Notes: generated by a model not told the origin, from the sequence alone. Positions 52,574 through 61,529 are shown, counted from the first letter of the stretch. The stretch is DNA of 64,000 nt from Pseudomonas bubulae (GCF_900618535.1 NZ_UYJA01000006.1:248001-312000); one strand, 5' to 3'. Translations and numbers: made by a program.

Positions 52574-53380
52574 ATGTCTGAGTTTTTGATACCCAGTCCT
52601 ACAGGCAATACCCGATTTTTTGCGGTTGTAGGTGATCCGGTAATACAGGTGAAGGCTCCACAGTTACTGAACAAGGTGTTCGCCGAGGAAGGCGTGGATG
52701 CGGTGATGATTGCGGTGCATGCGCGGCCTGAACAGCTCGCTACCGTGATACGCGGCCTACAAGCGATGGAAAATTTTTCGGGAATGCTGATTACCATCCC
52801 TCATAAGTTTGCCGCTCGTGAATTCGCGGATAAGGTAAGCCTCGCCGTTCAGGTCTCCGGCAGCACCAACGCATTGCGGCGCAACGAACAAGGAGTGTGG
52901 GAGGCTGATAACTTCGATGGTGCAGGCTTTGCCCTGGGCATGCAGCGCAAGGGATACGAACTGGCGGGGAAGCGTGTCGTAATGGCCGGAGGAGGTGGTG
53001 CGGGAAGTTCGATAGCTGCAGCATTACTGCAAGCAGGAATAGACCGGTTGTATCTGCAGGAACCGGATACGGTTAAAGCCCAAGATCTGCTCGCCAGGTT
53101 GGATCAACATTGGCCAGGGCGTTGCGAGGTTGCTCAGCCGCAACACCTTAAGTTAGTCGACATTGCCATCAACGCAACGCCGTTAGGGCTTTCGGATGAA
53201 GACCCACTGCCTATTGATCTCGCCAACTTGTCTGCCGGAGCACTGGTGGCAGATATCATCATGCAACCCGTCGAGACTCGCTTGCTTCGCGAGGCGCATG
53301 CGGCGGGCCACCCTGTGCAGCCAGGGAGCTACATGCTCAATGAGCAATTAGGCTGCTACAAGACGTTTTTCGGGATCTGA
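52574..53380 (+). CDS. Shikimate/quinate dehydrogenase-like enzyme
   Basis: 268 residues from ATG 52574 (AGGAGAACGTG upstream). Substrate domain with GMLITIPHKFAA (catalytic Lys in the AroE position) and DNFDGAGF (catalytic Asp). Rossmann loop GGGGAGSSIA, then INATPLGLSDEDPL and the C-terminal GSYMLNEQLGCYKTFFG. This is an AroE paralogue of the catabolic or hydroxybenzoate-associated kind rather than the biosynthetic enzyme, judged from its regulator and transporter neighbours. Confidence 0.85.
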   Translation: MSEFLIPSPTGNTRFFAVVGDPVIQVKAPQLLNKVFAEEGVDAVMIAVHARPEQLATVIRGLQAMENFSGMLITIPHKFAAREFADKVSLAVQVSGSTNALRRNEQGVWEADNFDGAGFALGMQRKGYELAGKRVVMAGGGGAGSSIAAALLQAGIDRLYLQEPDTVKAQDLLARLDQHWPGRCEVAQPQHLKLVDIAINATPLGLSDEDPLPIDLANLSAGALVADIIMQPVETRLLREAHAAGHPVQPGSYMLNEQLGCYKTFFGI

Positions 53381-53546
53381 GTCCCTCGCGACCATGATCC
53401 TCGGCATTAGCGTGATTACCCTCATTTGTGCGGCGCGGTAAACTGAAAGCAGCGTTGAGTGATTTTCTGCGTGGCAATGAATCATGAGCTACCGCAGCGA
53501 ATGGCTGAAAATTGAGGCGACTCCCTTGGTTTGCAGCCTCATAACG

Positions 53547-53565
53547 ATTGGAATAGTATTCCAAT
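53547..53565 (+). promoter_or_regulatory. Candidate IclR operator 2
   Basis: ATTGGAATAGTATTCCAAT, nine-base arms around one central base, 45 nt before the IclR start. Suggests autoregulation. Confidence 0.75.
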
Positions 53566-53609
53566 ATATTTTCGTCGGGAGCTTATCTCTCACACGCTAA
53601 GGAACAACA

Positions 53610-54410
53610 ATGAGTAATGCGCTGGAACGCGGGCTGCACGCTATTGAGCTGTTGGCCGGAAAAAGCACCGGGCTAGCCCTTCAGCAAGTGGCTGAAGCCT
53701 TGGACATTCCGCCGAGCGCTACTCACCGCATGCTTAATTGCTTGGTCGAACAGGGTTTTGTGCGCCAGAACCATCAGCATGGCAATTATGTTCTTGCCCT
53801 CAAAGTAGTCTCGCTTGCACTTAAGCACCTGTCCCAGAGCAACATAGTCGACCTCGCCAAACCGATTCTTGATCGCCTCGCCCGCCTGTCCGGTGAACTC
53901 GTGCGGTTGAGCATTGTAGATGGCGATAATTTGGTATGGATCTCCAAGGCACAAGGCACGCGCTCCGGGCTGCGCTACGACCCTGATTCGGGAGCCGAAG
54001 CCAAACTCTGTTGCACAGCCTCAGGACTTGCCTGGCTGAGCAGCTTGAGCAACGAACGCGCACTGGAACTGGTTTACCGTCAAGGCCTGGCTAAACCCGG
54101 TGAATATGGTCCTAACGCAGCGACCACAATCGACCATCTGCTAAAAAATCTGCAGCTCGCACGTGATCAAAGCTATGCCTCAGTCGACGAAAGTTTTGAA
54201 ATTGGCGCGGCGGCGATGGCAGCGGCGATCCGAGACTCGCAGCATCAGGTTATCGGCGTCATCAGCATTGCCGGCCCAAGCGTTCGCCTAACCCCTGAGC
54301 GTATGCAGACCCTCAAAGCGGCGTTGCTCGAAGCGGCTGATGAAATCACCGCAATCAACCTGGACAGTCTTCCCAAACTGTCGACTCTGACCTCCAGAGG
54401 CAGCGAATAG
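53610..54410 (+). CDS. IclR-family regulator
   Basis: 266 residues. N-terminal winged helix (ALERGLHAIELLAGKSTGLA, LDIPPSATHRMLNCLVEQGF) and a C-terminal effector domain (CCTASGLAWLSSL, GVISIAGPSVRLTPERM) as in PcaR/PobR-type regulators. Between an aroE-like gene and an AAHS transporter, so the inducer is probably a shikimate- or hydroxybenzoate-type acid. Confidence 0.92.
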   Translation: MSNALERGLHAIELLAGKSTGLALQQVAEALDIPPSATHRMLNCLVEQGFVRQNHQHGNYVLALKVVSLALKHLSQSNIVDLAKPILDRLARLSGELVRLSIVDGDNLVWISKAQGTRSGLRYDPDSGAEAKLCCTASGLAWLSSLSNERALELVYRQGLAKPGEYGPNAATTIDHLLKNLQLARDQSYASVDESFEIGAAAMAAAIRDSQHQVIGVISIAGPSVRLTPERMQTLKAALLEAADEITAINLDSLPKLSTLTSRGSE

Positions 54411-54552
54411 AACCACTGATCGGCCACTGCGATCGAACGCGGCCTGTCGTCCCAACCTGGCCGCATCCTCAAACGAAACCTTGATGTTTAGCGCTTTTGC
54501 ACTGCGCAGGATTCCTGCCGAGCAAAAACAAGATTGGAATATATTTTGTTTG

Positions 54553-54567
54553 TGGAATGGCATTCCA
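54553..54567 (+). promoter_or_regulatory. Candidate IclR operator 3
   Basis: TGGAATGGCATTCCA, seven-base arms around one base, about 110 nt before the transporter start. A half-site-like TTGGAATATA lies just upstream near 54534. Confidence 0.68.
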
Positions 54568-54675
54568 ATAATGGTAGTATCATTGCCACAATTCTCGAAT
54601 TGCTTTCGGCACGCTCAGAAAAATGCCATGGCAAAGAAAGGCGTTTTTATAAAAATAAAAATACAGGAGTCACCT

Positions 54676-55122
54676 ATGTCGAACTCTTCAACCCTCGATG
54701 TCAGCACCTTTATGGACTCAAGAAAGATGAGCGCCAGGCAATGGGTGGTGCTGTTCCTGGGCTTCATGGTGCTGGTCTTTGATGGCTTCGATACGACGTC
54801 GATCGGTTTCATAGCACCCGCGCTGGTCGATGACTGGGGTTTGCTGCGACAAGACCTTGGCCCCGTGATGATGAGCGGCCTGCTGGGACTGGCTTTCGGT
54901 TCATTGACTGCCGGTCCGTTGGCCGATCGTTTTGGCCGCAGGCCAGTGATCATCGGATCAGTGCTGCTCTTCGGTTTCTGGAGTCTGGTTTCGGCTTGGT
55001 CTACCGGGATTGTCAGCCTGACAGTGCTGCGGTTTCTGACCGGGGTCGGTCTGGGTGCATCAATGCCTAATACCGCGACTCTGATCTCCGAATTTGCGCC
55101 CAAGCGTTATCGCTCTCATATG
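54676..55122 (+). pseudogene. AAHS-type MFS transporter, broken by the transposon
   Basis: 149 codons from ATG 54676 (AGGAG upstream). VLVFDGFDTTSIGFIAPALV (helix 1 with the AAHS DGxD motif), PLADRFGRRPVIIGS (MFS motif A) and GVGLGASMPNTATLISEF. About four helices remain of twelve. After RYRSHM the frame enters the transposon end and stops. The rest of the gene is not found on the other side. Aromatic acid/H+ symport would have supplied substrate for the aroE-like enzyme. Confidence 0.88.
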
Positions 55123-55316
55123 TGTAGCGGCTCGCATTTGAAAACCCTCGGGCTCGCATTCAGCGGCATTTCTGGCTCATATTATCTGCAACCAGCCAAA
55201 GGCTCCGGCTCAGATTAATTGCAAATGAGCTTGCATTCGACGGCGCGGGCTCGCGTTTCATTGCGTCGGGCTCACATTATCTGCAAATGACCAGCGGTGG
55301 TTTGGGATCACAGAGG
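55123..55316 (+). repeat. Left terminal repeat, seven boxes
   Basis: Boxes read GGCTCGCATTTGAAAAC, GGCTCGCATTCAGCGGC, GGCTCATATTATCTGCAA, GGCTCAGATTAATTGCAA, AGCTTGCATTCGACGG, GGCTCGCGTTTCATTGC and GGCTCACATTATCTGCAA, spaced 20-27 bp. They alternate a GCATT-C and an ATTATCTGCAA form. The ATPase stop codon lies inside this repeat (55308). Confidence 0.9.
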
Positions 55317-56279
55317 AATACCGGCCGCGAGCATCTTGTCGCGCAACTCAGTCGCCCGTTCGAGGTCCAGCGTGTTATTGAACAGCGCCTTGAACTCGTG
55401 CGGCTTGGCACTGAATTGCTCCACCAAGTCCTTCATGCGATAACCATTGCGCGTCAACGTGGGCTCCAGGTCATCGATATGTCGTGAGAGTACCGACTCG
55501 ACGACATCCACCGACACAGGGCGCTCGCCGGTCTGGTATCCAGCCTCTAAGGCCAGCGTCAGGTGAAGTTGCACTTGCAGCGGTGTCCGCAGCTTGCTCG
55601 CGAGCAGGTCGATGGCATCGTCCGTCAGGATTGACTCGCAGGCGTCTTCCGCTCCAGTGCAGGTACGTAATAACCACTCGATATACTCGCGCTGTGCCCC
55701 AGTAATGCCGTCCAGCGAGAACACATCGGTACGGGCGCCGATTTCCTCCATGTTGTCCTTGCGCAGGTCATTGCGCAGTTTAGGGTGGCCCGCAAGCACT
55801 ACCGAAAGCAGTCCATCCACGTCTTCGGCCAGTTCCATCAGACGTTTCAAGCCAGTGAGGGTGTGCCCATTCAAGTCATGCGCCTCATCGACGAACATGA
55901 CGATGGGCTTCTTACCCTTTAAAATCATTTCTTGAAGCTGTCGGTCTCGGCGCTCGATCTTCTTGGGAATTTGCACCTGTTTTTCGGACGATAAGTCGTA
56001 ATAAAGAGCCTCGATCAACGTGGCCAGCTTGATGTTGTGCTTATCCACGGCGACAGATTTGGAGACGATCACTTTTTTGTCGTCTTGCAGCATCTTGGTC
56101 AACCGGCGTAGCAGAACGGTCTTGCCGCTGCCGATCACACCACAGATTGCGACCAAACGACCTTCCTGCACCGCTCCACGAACGTCCTTTATCAGATCCT
56201 TGTGGTGTTCAGTCTCATAGTAGCCAGCCTGCTTGAACGGCACCGTCAACCCGAAATGCTGCATCACTTCAGCCCGCAT
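55308..56279 (-). CDS. Transposition ATPase (TniB/ExeA-like AAA)
   Basis: 323 residues from ATG 56279. Walker A GVIGSGKT (47-54), Walker B IVMFVDEAHD (126-135), sensor region LRNDLRKDNMEEIGARTDVF. Related to TniB, MuB and ExeA-type ATPases that choose target DNA and activate the transposase. Overlaps the transposase end by 11 nt. An upstream in-frame extension exists but would lie wholly within the transposase gene. Confidence 0.88.
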   Translation of the reverse strand: MRAEVMQHFGLTVPFKQAGYYETEHHKDLIKDVRGAVQEGRLVAICGVIGSGKTVLLRRLTKMLQDDKKVIVSKSVAVDKHNIKLATLIEALYYDLSSEKQVQIPKKIERRDRQLQEMILKGKKPIVMFVDEAHDLNGHTLTGLKRLMELAEDVDGLLSVVLAGHPKLRNDLRKDNMEEIGARTDVFSLDGITGAQREYIEWLLRTCTGAEDACESILTDDAIDLLASKLRTPLQVQLHLTLALEAGYQTGERPVSVDVVESVLSRHIDDLEPTLTRNGYRMKDLVEQFSAKPHEFKALFNNTLDLERATELRDKMLAAGIPL

Positions 56280-57927
56280 ATTGAGCTCCTTTTTTGTGTC
56301 GGAAATATTCGCGCACGCGCTCCAGAACGACACGGCGCATAAGCGTTTCTGCCAGCACCTGATCGATGAATACTTTGTCTTCAGCCACAAGCTTGGCCAG
56401 CGGTTTGGCCAATTCGTCAGCGATGGCCAACTTGGCAGCAATCACTGTCGGATAGTGGTATTCGTGGGCATGCGGGTCGAACGGCTGACGTGGAATGTCC
56501 GCCGCGGACATGGGAGCATCAGACAAGCGCACGTCGGTGCCAGATAGCGCTGCAATCGGCAATCCAAGCTGGTCGGCCAGCAAACGGATCCGGTCTGCGC
56601 GCTCATCCGCCTTGGTTCGTTTGAATGCCCGATACCGGCGCAGCGGAATAGGACCGTCTACCGGATAGTAGGGGCCGAAGCGCTCGCCTTCATATTCGGC
56701 GTACAACTCATCGTCGAACAGGCCCCACAACAAAATCGCATGGTCTCCGGCCATGCCGGGCTCAAGCTCATACTGTGTACCATCAATGGTAATACGCGCA
56801 TCAATGCCAACCTTGCGCCGTTCCGGCTCGCGTGCAAATCGACAAAACTGCTCCCAGGTACACATCTCGTGCAGGCCATCATCTGGCAGCATAGTGAGCC
56901 AGTCCGCCATGCGGGTGCGCGACTCTGAACGATGACGCTGCTGATTGTAGGTGTGCACCAGATAGTGCGACAGCCATTCGTTGGCCTGCTGCTCAGTTTC
57001 CGGCTTGTGAAAGTGGTACAGCGTCTCATGCGCCTCCTTGACCGTACGAAACGGACGTTCGACCTTTCCCTTGGATCGAGCCGTTGTTCGCGTACCGTCC
57101 TTGCCGGCAGGCAGGTGCGTCTGCCATTCAATCGCGAGCGCTTGCATCACATTCTGGAACACGCGAGATTTAGCGACAGGGCCATTGTCGAGATAGATCA
57201 TCTTTGGTCGGCCCTGGAATGGATTCTCGGCGTCGGCCTTTACCGCCATGGCATTGAACAGAAAACGCAATGCTGTTTCTGCATCCTCGCCGTAGATGCA
57301 GTGGTACTCCTGGTAAGCAGTACCACTGCGGTCATCGACCACACTGAAAATCGCCAGTGTAGGCTCGCCTTTACTGGGGTCGATCCAGTTTGGCTTGTCG
57401 ATGCGCTTGAGATCGGACGGAGAGATATCGAACTGCCAGCAATCGTTGCTGTGTTCCGCCTGGAAACGCACCGCAGCTGGTTCTCGCGTCAAATGCGCAT
57501 GATCCAAGTGCCAACGATCCAGATAGCGATTGACGGTCGGCTTGGTCAACAGCCCCTTGGGAGCCTTTATTAAGCCTTGCTTCGTCTCAACACCGAAATC
57601 CTCCAGCAGCTTGATTGCGTTGGCTGTAGAGAGATGGCGGTTGTTCTTGTTGGTGGTGCGCAGTTTCAAAGCCGCGACCAGATCGCAATAGCGCTCTAGC
57701 TCGGCTTTTGGGAGTTTGCGTGGTTTGCCGTGATCAGCGCGATGTACTGCGTGCGGTTTGTTGAAAGCATGCAATGCACGGTAGACCGTGGTAGACGAGA
57801 TGCCGTATAGCTCGGCAACGGCCTGCACCTGTCTGGCGCGTTCAGGACTTTTGCGTGGCAAAAGATCCAATCGCTGCCGCAACTGCAACAGCGAGTCGAC
57901 AGGAATGGAATTACGCTTGGTGTCCAT
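56269..57927 (-). CDS. DDE transposase with Mu-type C-terminal domain
   Basis: 552 residues. Helix-turn-helix at 33-57 (QVQAVAELYGISSTTVYRAL), second DNA-binding stretch to about 150, RNase H-like core with D167 (CWQFDIS), D247 (IYLDNGP) and E290 (KGKVERPF), then a beta-barrel Mu_transpos_C domain (about 375-440, GIDARITIDGTQYELEPGM). This is TniA/TnsB-like and should bind the repeated end boxes. Confidence 0.92.
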   Translation of the reverse strand: MDTKRNSIPVDSLLQLRQRLDLLPRKSPERARQVQAVAELYGISSTTVYRALHAFNKPHAVHRADHGKPRKLPKAELERYCDLVAALKLRTTNKNNRHLSTANAIKLLEDFGVETKQGLIKAPKGLLTKPTVNRYLDRWHLDHAHLTREPAAVRFQAEHSNDCWQFDISPSDLKRIDKPNWIDPSKGEPTLAIFSVVDDRSGTAYQEYHCIYGEDAETALRFLFNAMAVKADAENPFQGRPKMIYLDNGPVAKSRVFQNVMQALAIEWQTHLPAGKDGTRTTARSKGKVERPFRTVKEAHETLYHFHKPETEQQANEWLSHYLVHTYNQQRHRSESRTRMADWLTMLPDDGLHEMCTWEQFCRFAREPERRKVGIDARITIDGTQYELEPGMAGDHAILLWGLFDDELYAEYEGERFGPYYPVDGPIPLRRYRAFKRTKADERADRIRLLADQLGLPIAALSGTDVRLSDAPMSAADIPRQPFDPHAHEYHYPTVIAAKLAIADELAKPLAKLVAEDKVFIDQVLAETLMRRVVLERVREYFRHKKGAQYAG

Positions 57928-58471
57928 GCTGAGCTAACACTCGATACACTGAGGCACGACCGACGCCAAGCCGTCGAGCAATCTCTGTCGCGCCTAGTTT
58001 TTCTTCAGCCCGCAAGCGTTGAACCTCCAGAGGGTCAATGGACGGTTTACGGCCTCGGTAAACGCCACGAGCTTTAGCGTCAGCAATCCCCTCGAGTTGG
58101 CGCTCACGTCGCAAGTTGGTTTCAAATTCTGCAAAAACGCCCAGCATGTCCAGGAAGGCTTTCCCCGCCGCGCTGAGTGTATCGATTGGCTGCTCAGTCG
58201 CCTTGAGACTGACTCCCCGCTCTTTTAGCGTGTAAACGATGTCTTGAAGATCTTTGATGCTGCGTGCAAGGCGGTCAATGCGTGTAACCACTAGCGTATC
58301 GCCAGGGCGTAGGAAATCGAGCAGTGTTTGAAGCTCTGTTCGACCCACTCGGCTTGCCCCGCTTCCTTTTTCGGAACGAACGACGTCACAACCCGCTTCG
58401 CGCAAGGTTTTTTCTTGCAGCACAAAATCTTGGTCGCTGCTGGAGACTCGGGCGTATCCGTAAAGTGCCAT
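57911..58471 (-). CDS. Serine resolvase
   Basis: 186 residues. YGYARVSSSDQD with the active serine near residue 10, TRIDRLARSIKDL, ERGVSLKATEQPIDT, and a C-terminal helix-turn-helix (KLGATEIARRLGVGRASVYR). It resolves cointegrates, so the transposon probably moves replicatively. Overlaps the transposase start by 17 nt. Confidence 0.93.
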   Translation of the reverse strand: MALYGYARVSSSDQDFVLQEKTLREAGCDVVRSEKGSGASRVGRTELQTLLDFLRPGDTLVVTRIDRLARSIKDLQDIVYTLKERGVSLKATEQPIDTLSAAGKAFLDMLGVFAEFETNLRRERQLEGIADAKARGVYRGRKPSIDPLEVQRLRAEEKLGATEIARRLGVGRASVYRVLAQHGHQA

Positions 58472-58479
58472 GGGTGAGG

Positions 58480-58600
58480 TTTGTCTCGTTAGGCTTTAGA
58501 CGTTGTAAAAGCTAGCATACCAAAATCGAAAGACAACCCTATTGAGACAAGAAAACTGTCTCACCTGAGAGTATCGGTTGGGTATACCTAAAAAATACGA
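58480..58600 (+). promoter_or_regulatory. Candidate res site
   Basis: Upstream of the resolvase gene, several TTGTCTC/GAGACAA boxes: TTTGTCTCGTTAGG (58487-58500), CCCTATTGAGACAAG (about 58537-58551) and ACTGTCTCACC (58555-58565), in opposed orientation. This is the expected place and layout for resolvase subsites and probably also the resolvase promoter. Confidence 0.6.
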
Positions 58601-58650
58601 CCAGCAAGAGTCTCCAACATACAAAGAGGAGCCATTTGTCAAAGTTCGGG

Positions 58651-58687
58651 AAAAAGAAAGCCAAGCTTGAGCTGGGCTTTCTTTTGC
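58651..58687 (-). terminator. Terminator after the immunity gene
   Basis: On the minus strand AAAGAAAGCCCAGCTC-AAGCTTGGCTTTCTTTTT makes a long stem with a T-run, separating bacteriocin cargo from transposition genes. Confidence 0.75.
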
Positions 58688-58698
58688 AGACCTACATA

Positions 58699-58968
58699 TC
58701 ACTCAAGCGTATACTTATTCTCAGCCATAAAGGCTGGCTCTTTCCAATTAGGACCTTTTTTAATTCCCCCATCAGAATTTTCAATTAACCCTTCTAGTTT
58801 CATGTTATGAACAAGCTTTAATAGCTCAAGATTATTACCAATATTTACCCAGCTGTTTCCGCTATATAGCATATCCACCATAGGATATGAAATGGATTTA
58901 TTTCTCACAATAAACAATATAACATCCCTGGGATTTTCATTTGCAACCACATCATTAATATTGCTCAT
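58699..58968 (-). CDS. Putative bacteriocin immunity protein
   Basis: 89 residues from ATG 58968, one base after the bacteriocin stop codon. Small, AT-rich, with DVILFIVRNKSISYPMVDML and a charged end. No known immunity family recognised. Size, coupling and place directly behind an S-type bacteriocin gene support the role. Confidence 0.7.
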   Translation of the reverse strand: MSNINDVVANENPRDVILFIVRNKSISYPMVDMLYSGNSWVNIGNNLELLKLVHNMKLEGLIENSDGGIKKGPNWKEPAFMAENKYTLE

Positions 58969-58969
58969 T

Positions 58970-61210
58970 TTATTCTCCGTATGTTTGTTTGTTGTATGCA
59001 GCAATGGCTTCCGGCGTATAGAATACATCTGATCCATCTTTAAGTTTGTAGTCTTCCAGAGTCGCAGCGTGAGTATTGTTCCAAATAGCACCACCATCTT
59101 TAGGTTCTACACCATCCGCTACACCTAGAGCCCTATACCGCTCCAGCTCACGAATCTCATGGGTGTAAAATCGCTTATCGACATCGGTAATGGCCAATTC
59201 GCCAGTTAGGATTTTTTCCAGACGGTCAATCATCACAACATTTGCGTCCGATGGGTCGAACCGTCCTGTATGCAACTTGACTAGATCGATACCTTCCTGA
59301 GTTACCGAGGCTGTTGTCCAGTCCAAGTCTTGAGTGGGGCCCCCAGCTTTGTCGGGATTGTACATGCGACCGCTGTGCTCACCTTTAGTGGTTGCACCTT
59401 CGTACGGGCTACTGAACACTGCGTAAATGGGCGGCAAGCCGGAGTCCGATGGGTAAACGTAAATACCATCTCGGATATTCAGCTGACTGGCTGCTGGGAA
59501 TGGTTCAGCCTTGACCTCAATCGGTGTCAGTGTTATCCCGGTATACACTGGAGTTTCCACAGGCTGCGCAGGCGTCGCCGTCGTGCTATTACCTGGAACT
59601 GCGATAGGAAACGTCAGGGTGATCGGCGGTGTGTCAGTTGTAGTGAATGTATAGGCGTTGGCTACGGGATCAAGCACTAGCGCTCTTACCGGAACGGTAG
59701 CTGCCAACCCTCCAGTGGCCTGGGTGGCCACCACCGAGTATTTGGATTGATCGCCGTAAATCCGATAAGGCACATTAACCGTGCCACCTGCCGCAGCTAG
59801 GTCAAGCAGGTTATCAGGTAGATCAGGTGCAAGACCTTTGGCTGGCAGGTTCAGCATCGTTGCAGGCAACTCCCCGTTTCCCAGGGACGAGGAATAGGAC
59901 AGCAAGCCAATACCAACAGCTGTAGGCACACTAACGATCGTGCCCAAAACTGCTTTGATGGCTTGGATAAGAGCGTCAAGCGTGATGCCTGAACCTGAAG
60001 TAATGGCGATAGGGCCTGCTGCGGTACTCAACTGAGTCGCACCGGCAGCGGGGAGCCTATACGTGTGAGCTGCTTTAAGTGCTGCGGCTTCAGCGGCTAC
60101 CCTAGCAGCCTCAGCTGCTGCCGCTTCATCCGCGATCCGCTTAGCTTCTGCCTCGGCGGCTATCCTGGCAGCTTCAACAGCAGCAGCTTCGTCTGCAACA
60201 CGTTTGGCTTCAGCTTCAACCGCTAATCTAGCCGCCTCGGCGGCTGCGGCTTCATCGGCAATGCGCTTAGCTTCGGCCTCCGCTGCAAGGCGTGCTTGCT
60301 CAGCGGCTTCGGCGGCCACACGTGCCGCTTCTGCTTCTGCTGCCAATCGAGCTTGTTCTGCCGCCTCAGCAGCCACCCGCTGAGCTTCTGCCTCTGCCTC
60401 TGCCTCTGCCGCTACTCTCGCCGCTTCTGCGGCGGCTGCCTCATCAGCCACGCGTTTGGCTTCTGCTTCAGCAGCAACCCTAGCGGCTTCAGCAGTTGCC
60501 GCTTCATCGGCAATACGTTTCGCTTCAGCTTCGGCCGCAAGACGTGCGTCTTCTGCTGCTTGCTCTGTCGCAATGCTACTGGTGAGCGCTGTAGATTTTT
60601 CAGTCAATAAGCGGATTTTTTCCGTTAGAATTTTACTTGTGTATGCTGCTGAAACAGAGCTAATAAATTCATTATAAAGTGCTAATGGGCTTAATGGGTT
60701 TTTTCGATCTTGAAATCGAATTAAAAAATCCACCCCATTTAAGTCAGCATCCTTATCCAGAGGATTCCTTCCAAAATAGGAGTTTGCCGTCACAGTACTA
60801 ACGCCAAGCTCACTCTGCTTTAAAGTGATAAGCTGATCAACAACTGCTTTTTCCTTTATGGCTTTTTCCAATGGAGACAATACTTCAGTTCCGACAGAAC
60901 TATTTATTTCATAGTCAACTTCAGAAGGCACATTCGGCAAGTGAGCTACGTAGGAAGCTTCTACGTTTTTTTGTCCTGCAGCCACGGTTAAAACTACTGC
61001 TTGGATTTTATTGAGAGCAAAAATATCCTTTTTATTAAAGAAATCCTCAACTTGGGCGCTGGTAGGAATATTTGCGTCCCATACTGGTGGACGATCACCT
61101 AAACCACCCGGTACGCCTACAGGTGGCGGAGGTAGTATTACTGGTGGGGGGTTATTAGTGTCGGTGATAATAACAGGCCCGATTTCAATTGGGCCGCCTG
61201 GTTCTGACAT
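58970..61210 (-). CDS. S-type-pyocin-like bacteriocin
   Basis: 746 residues from ATG 61210 (AGGAGA upstream). Pro/Gly-rich N-terminus (PPPVILPPPPVGVPGG, 21-36), receptor-type segment to about 210, Ala/Glu/Arg coiled coil 216-382 of repeated EAARVAAEAEAKR units, pyocin_S translocation-type domain about 395-605 (IYVYPSDSGLPPIYAVFSSP), and a C-terminal killing domain about 606-746. The latter carries FYTHEIRELERYRALG and WNNTHAATLEDYKL with conserved-looking His, Glu, Asn; likely a nuclease or other enzyme, type not identified. SOS control suggested by the LexA box at 61360. Confidence 0.82.
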   Translation of the reverse strand: MSEPGGPIEIGPVIITDTNNPPPVILPPPPVGVPGGLGDRPPVWDANIPTSAQVEDFFNKKDIFALNKIQAVVLTVAAGQKNVEASYVAHLPNVPSEVDYEINSSVGTEVLSPLEKAIKEKAVVDQLITLKQSELGVSTVTANSYFGRNPLDKDADLNGVDFLIRFQDRKNPLSPLALYNEFISSVSAAYTSKILTEKIRLLTEKSTALTSSIATEQAAEDARLAAEAEAKRIADEAATAEAARVAAEAEAKRVADEAAAAEAARVAAEAEAEAEAQRVAAEAAEQARLAAEAEAARVAAEAAEQARLAAEAEAKRIADEAAAAEAARLAVEAEAKRVADEAAAVEAARIAAEAEAKRIADEAAAAEAARVAAEAAALKAAHTYRLPAAGATQLSTAAGPIAITSGSGITLDALIQAIKAVLGTIVSVPTAVGIGLLSYSSSLGNGELPATMLNLPAKGLAPDLPDNLLDLAAAGGTVNVPYRIYGDQSKYSVVATQATGGLAATVPVRALVLDPVANAYTFTTTDTPPITLTFPIAVPGNSTTATPAQPVETPVYTGITLTPIEVKAEPFPAASQLNIRDGIYVYPSDSGLPPIYAVFSSPYEGATTKGEHSGRMYNPDKAGGPTQDLDWTTASVTQEGIDLVKLHTGRFDPSDANVVMIDRLEKILTGELAITDVDKRFYTHEIRELERYRALGVADGVEPKDGGAIWNNTHAATLEDYKLKDGSDVFYTPEAIAAYNKQTYGE
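60065..60565 (-). repeat. Imperfect tandem repeat encoding the Ala-rich coiled coil
   Basis: About 500 bp of degenerate units (each encoding roughly 15-22 residues of the type EAARVAAEAEAKRVADEAAA). A likely hotspot for length variation between strains. Confidence 0.85.
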
Positions 61211-61359
61211 AGTGTTCTCCTGAATTAAGTGCTCATCCCTAAAAAGATGAAAGTGAGCATCTGTGCACCGGAGGTCCGTGCTTGGACTTCCCGGCGTCCG
61301 TGCCATAACCGTCTCCAACATCGCTGATACGGGGGAGGTGAAATCAAGACACCGATATA

Positions 61360-61375
61360 CTGTACATAACCACAG
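61360..61375 (-). promoter_or_regulatory. LexA-type SOS box upstream of the bacteriocin
   Basis: CTGTACATAACCACAG fits CTG-N10-CAG and the AT-rich core of Pseudomonas LexA sites. It lies 150 nt before the bacteriocin start. Direct SOS induction is usual for colicins and for some pyocins. Confidence 0.65.
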
Positions 61376-61529
61376 TAAATACGCCAAGCCAAAATATGCA
61401 TTTATGCATATTTGGGCCGACCAGCGGTAGTGATCACTATTCCAACGCTACGGCTCTGAGCTGCCACTGGGGTCACCATGAATGCTGGTACTTAACAACC
61501 GAGGTTTTCCAGATTGCCGGGGCGATTCA

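Noticed and set aside
60065..60565. Plus-strand frames rich in Leu/Pro or Ala/Cys over the bacteriocin repeat
   Set aside because: They mirror the Ala/Glu-rich coiled coil on the other strand and have no ribosome site or domain.
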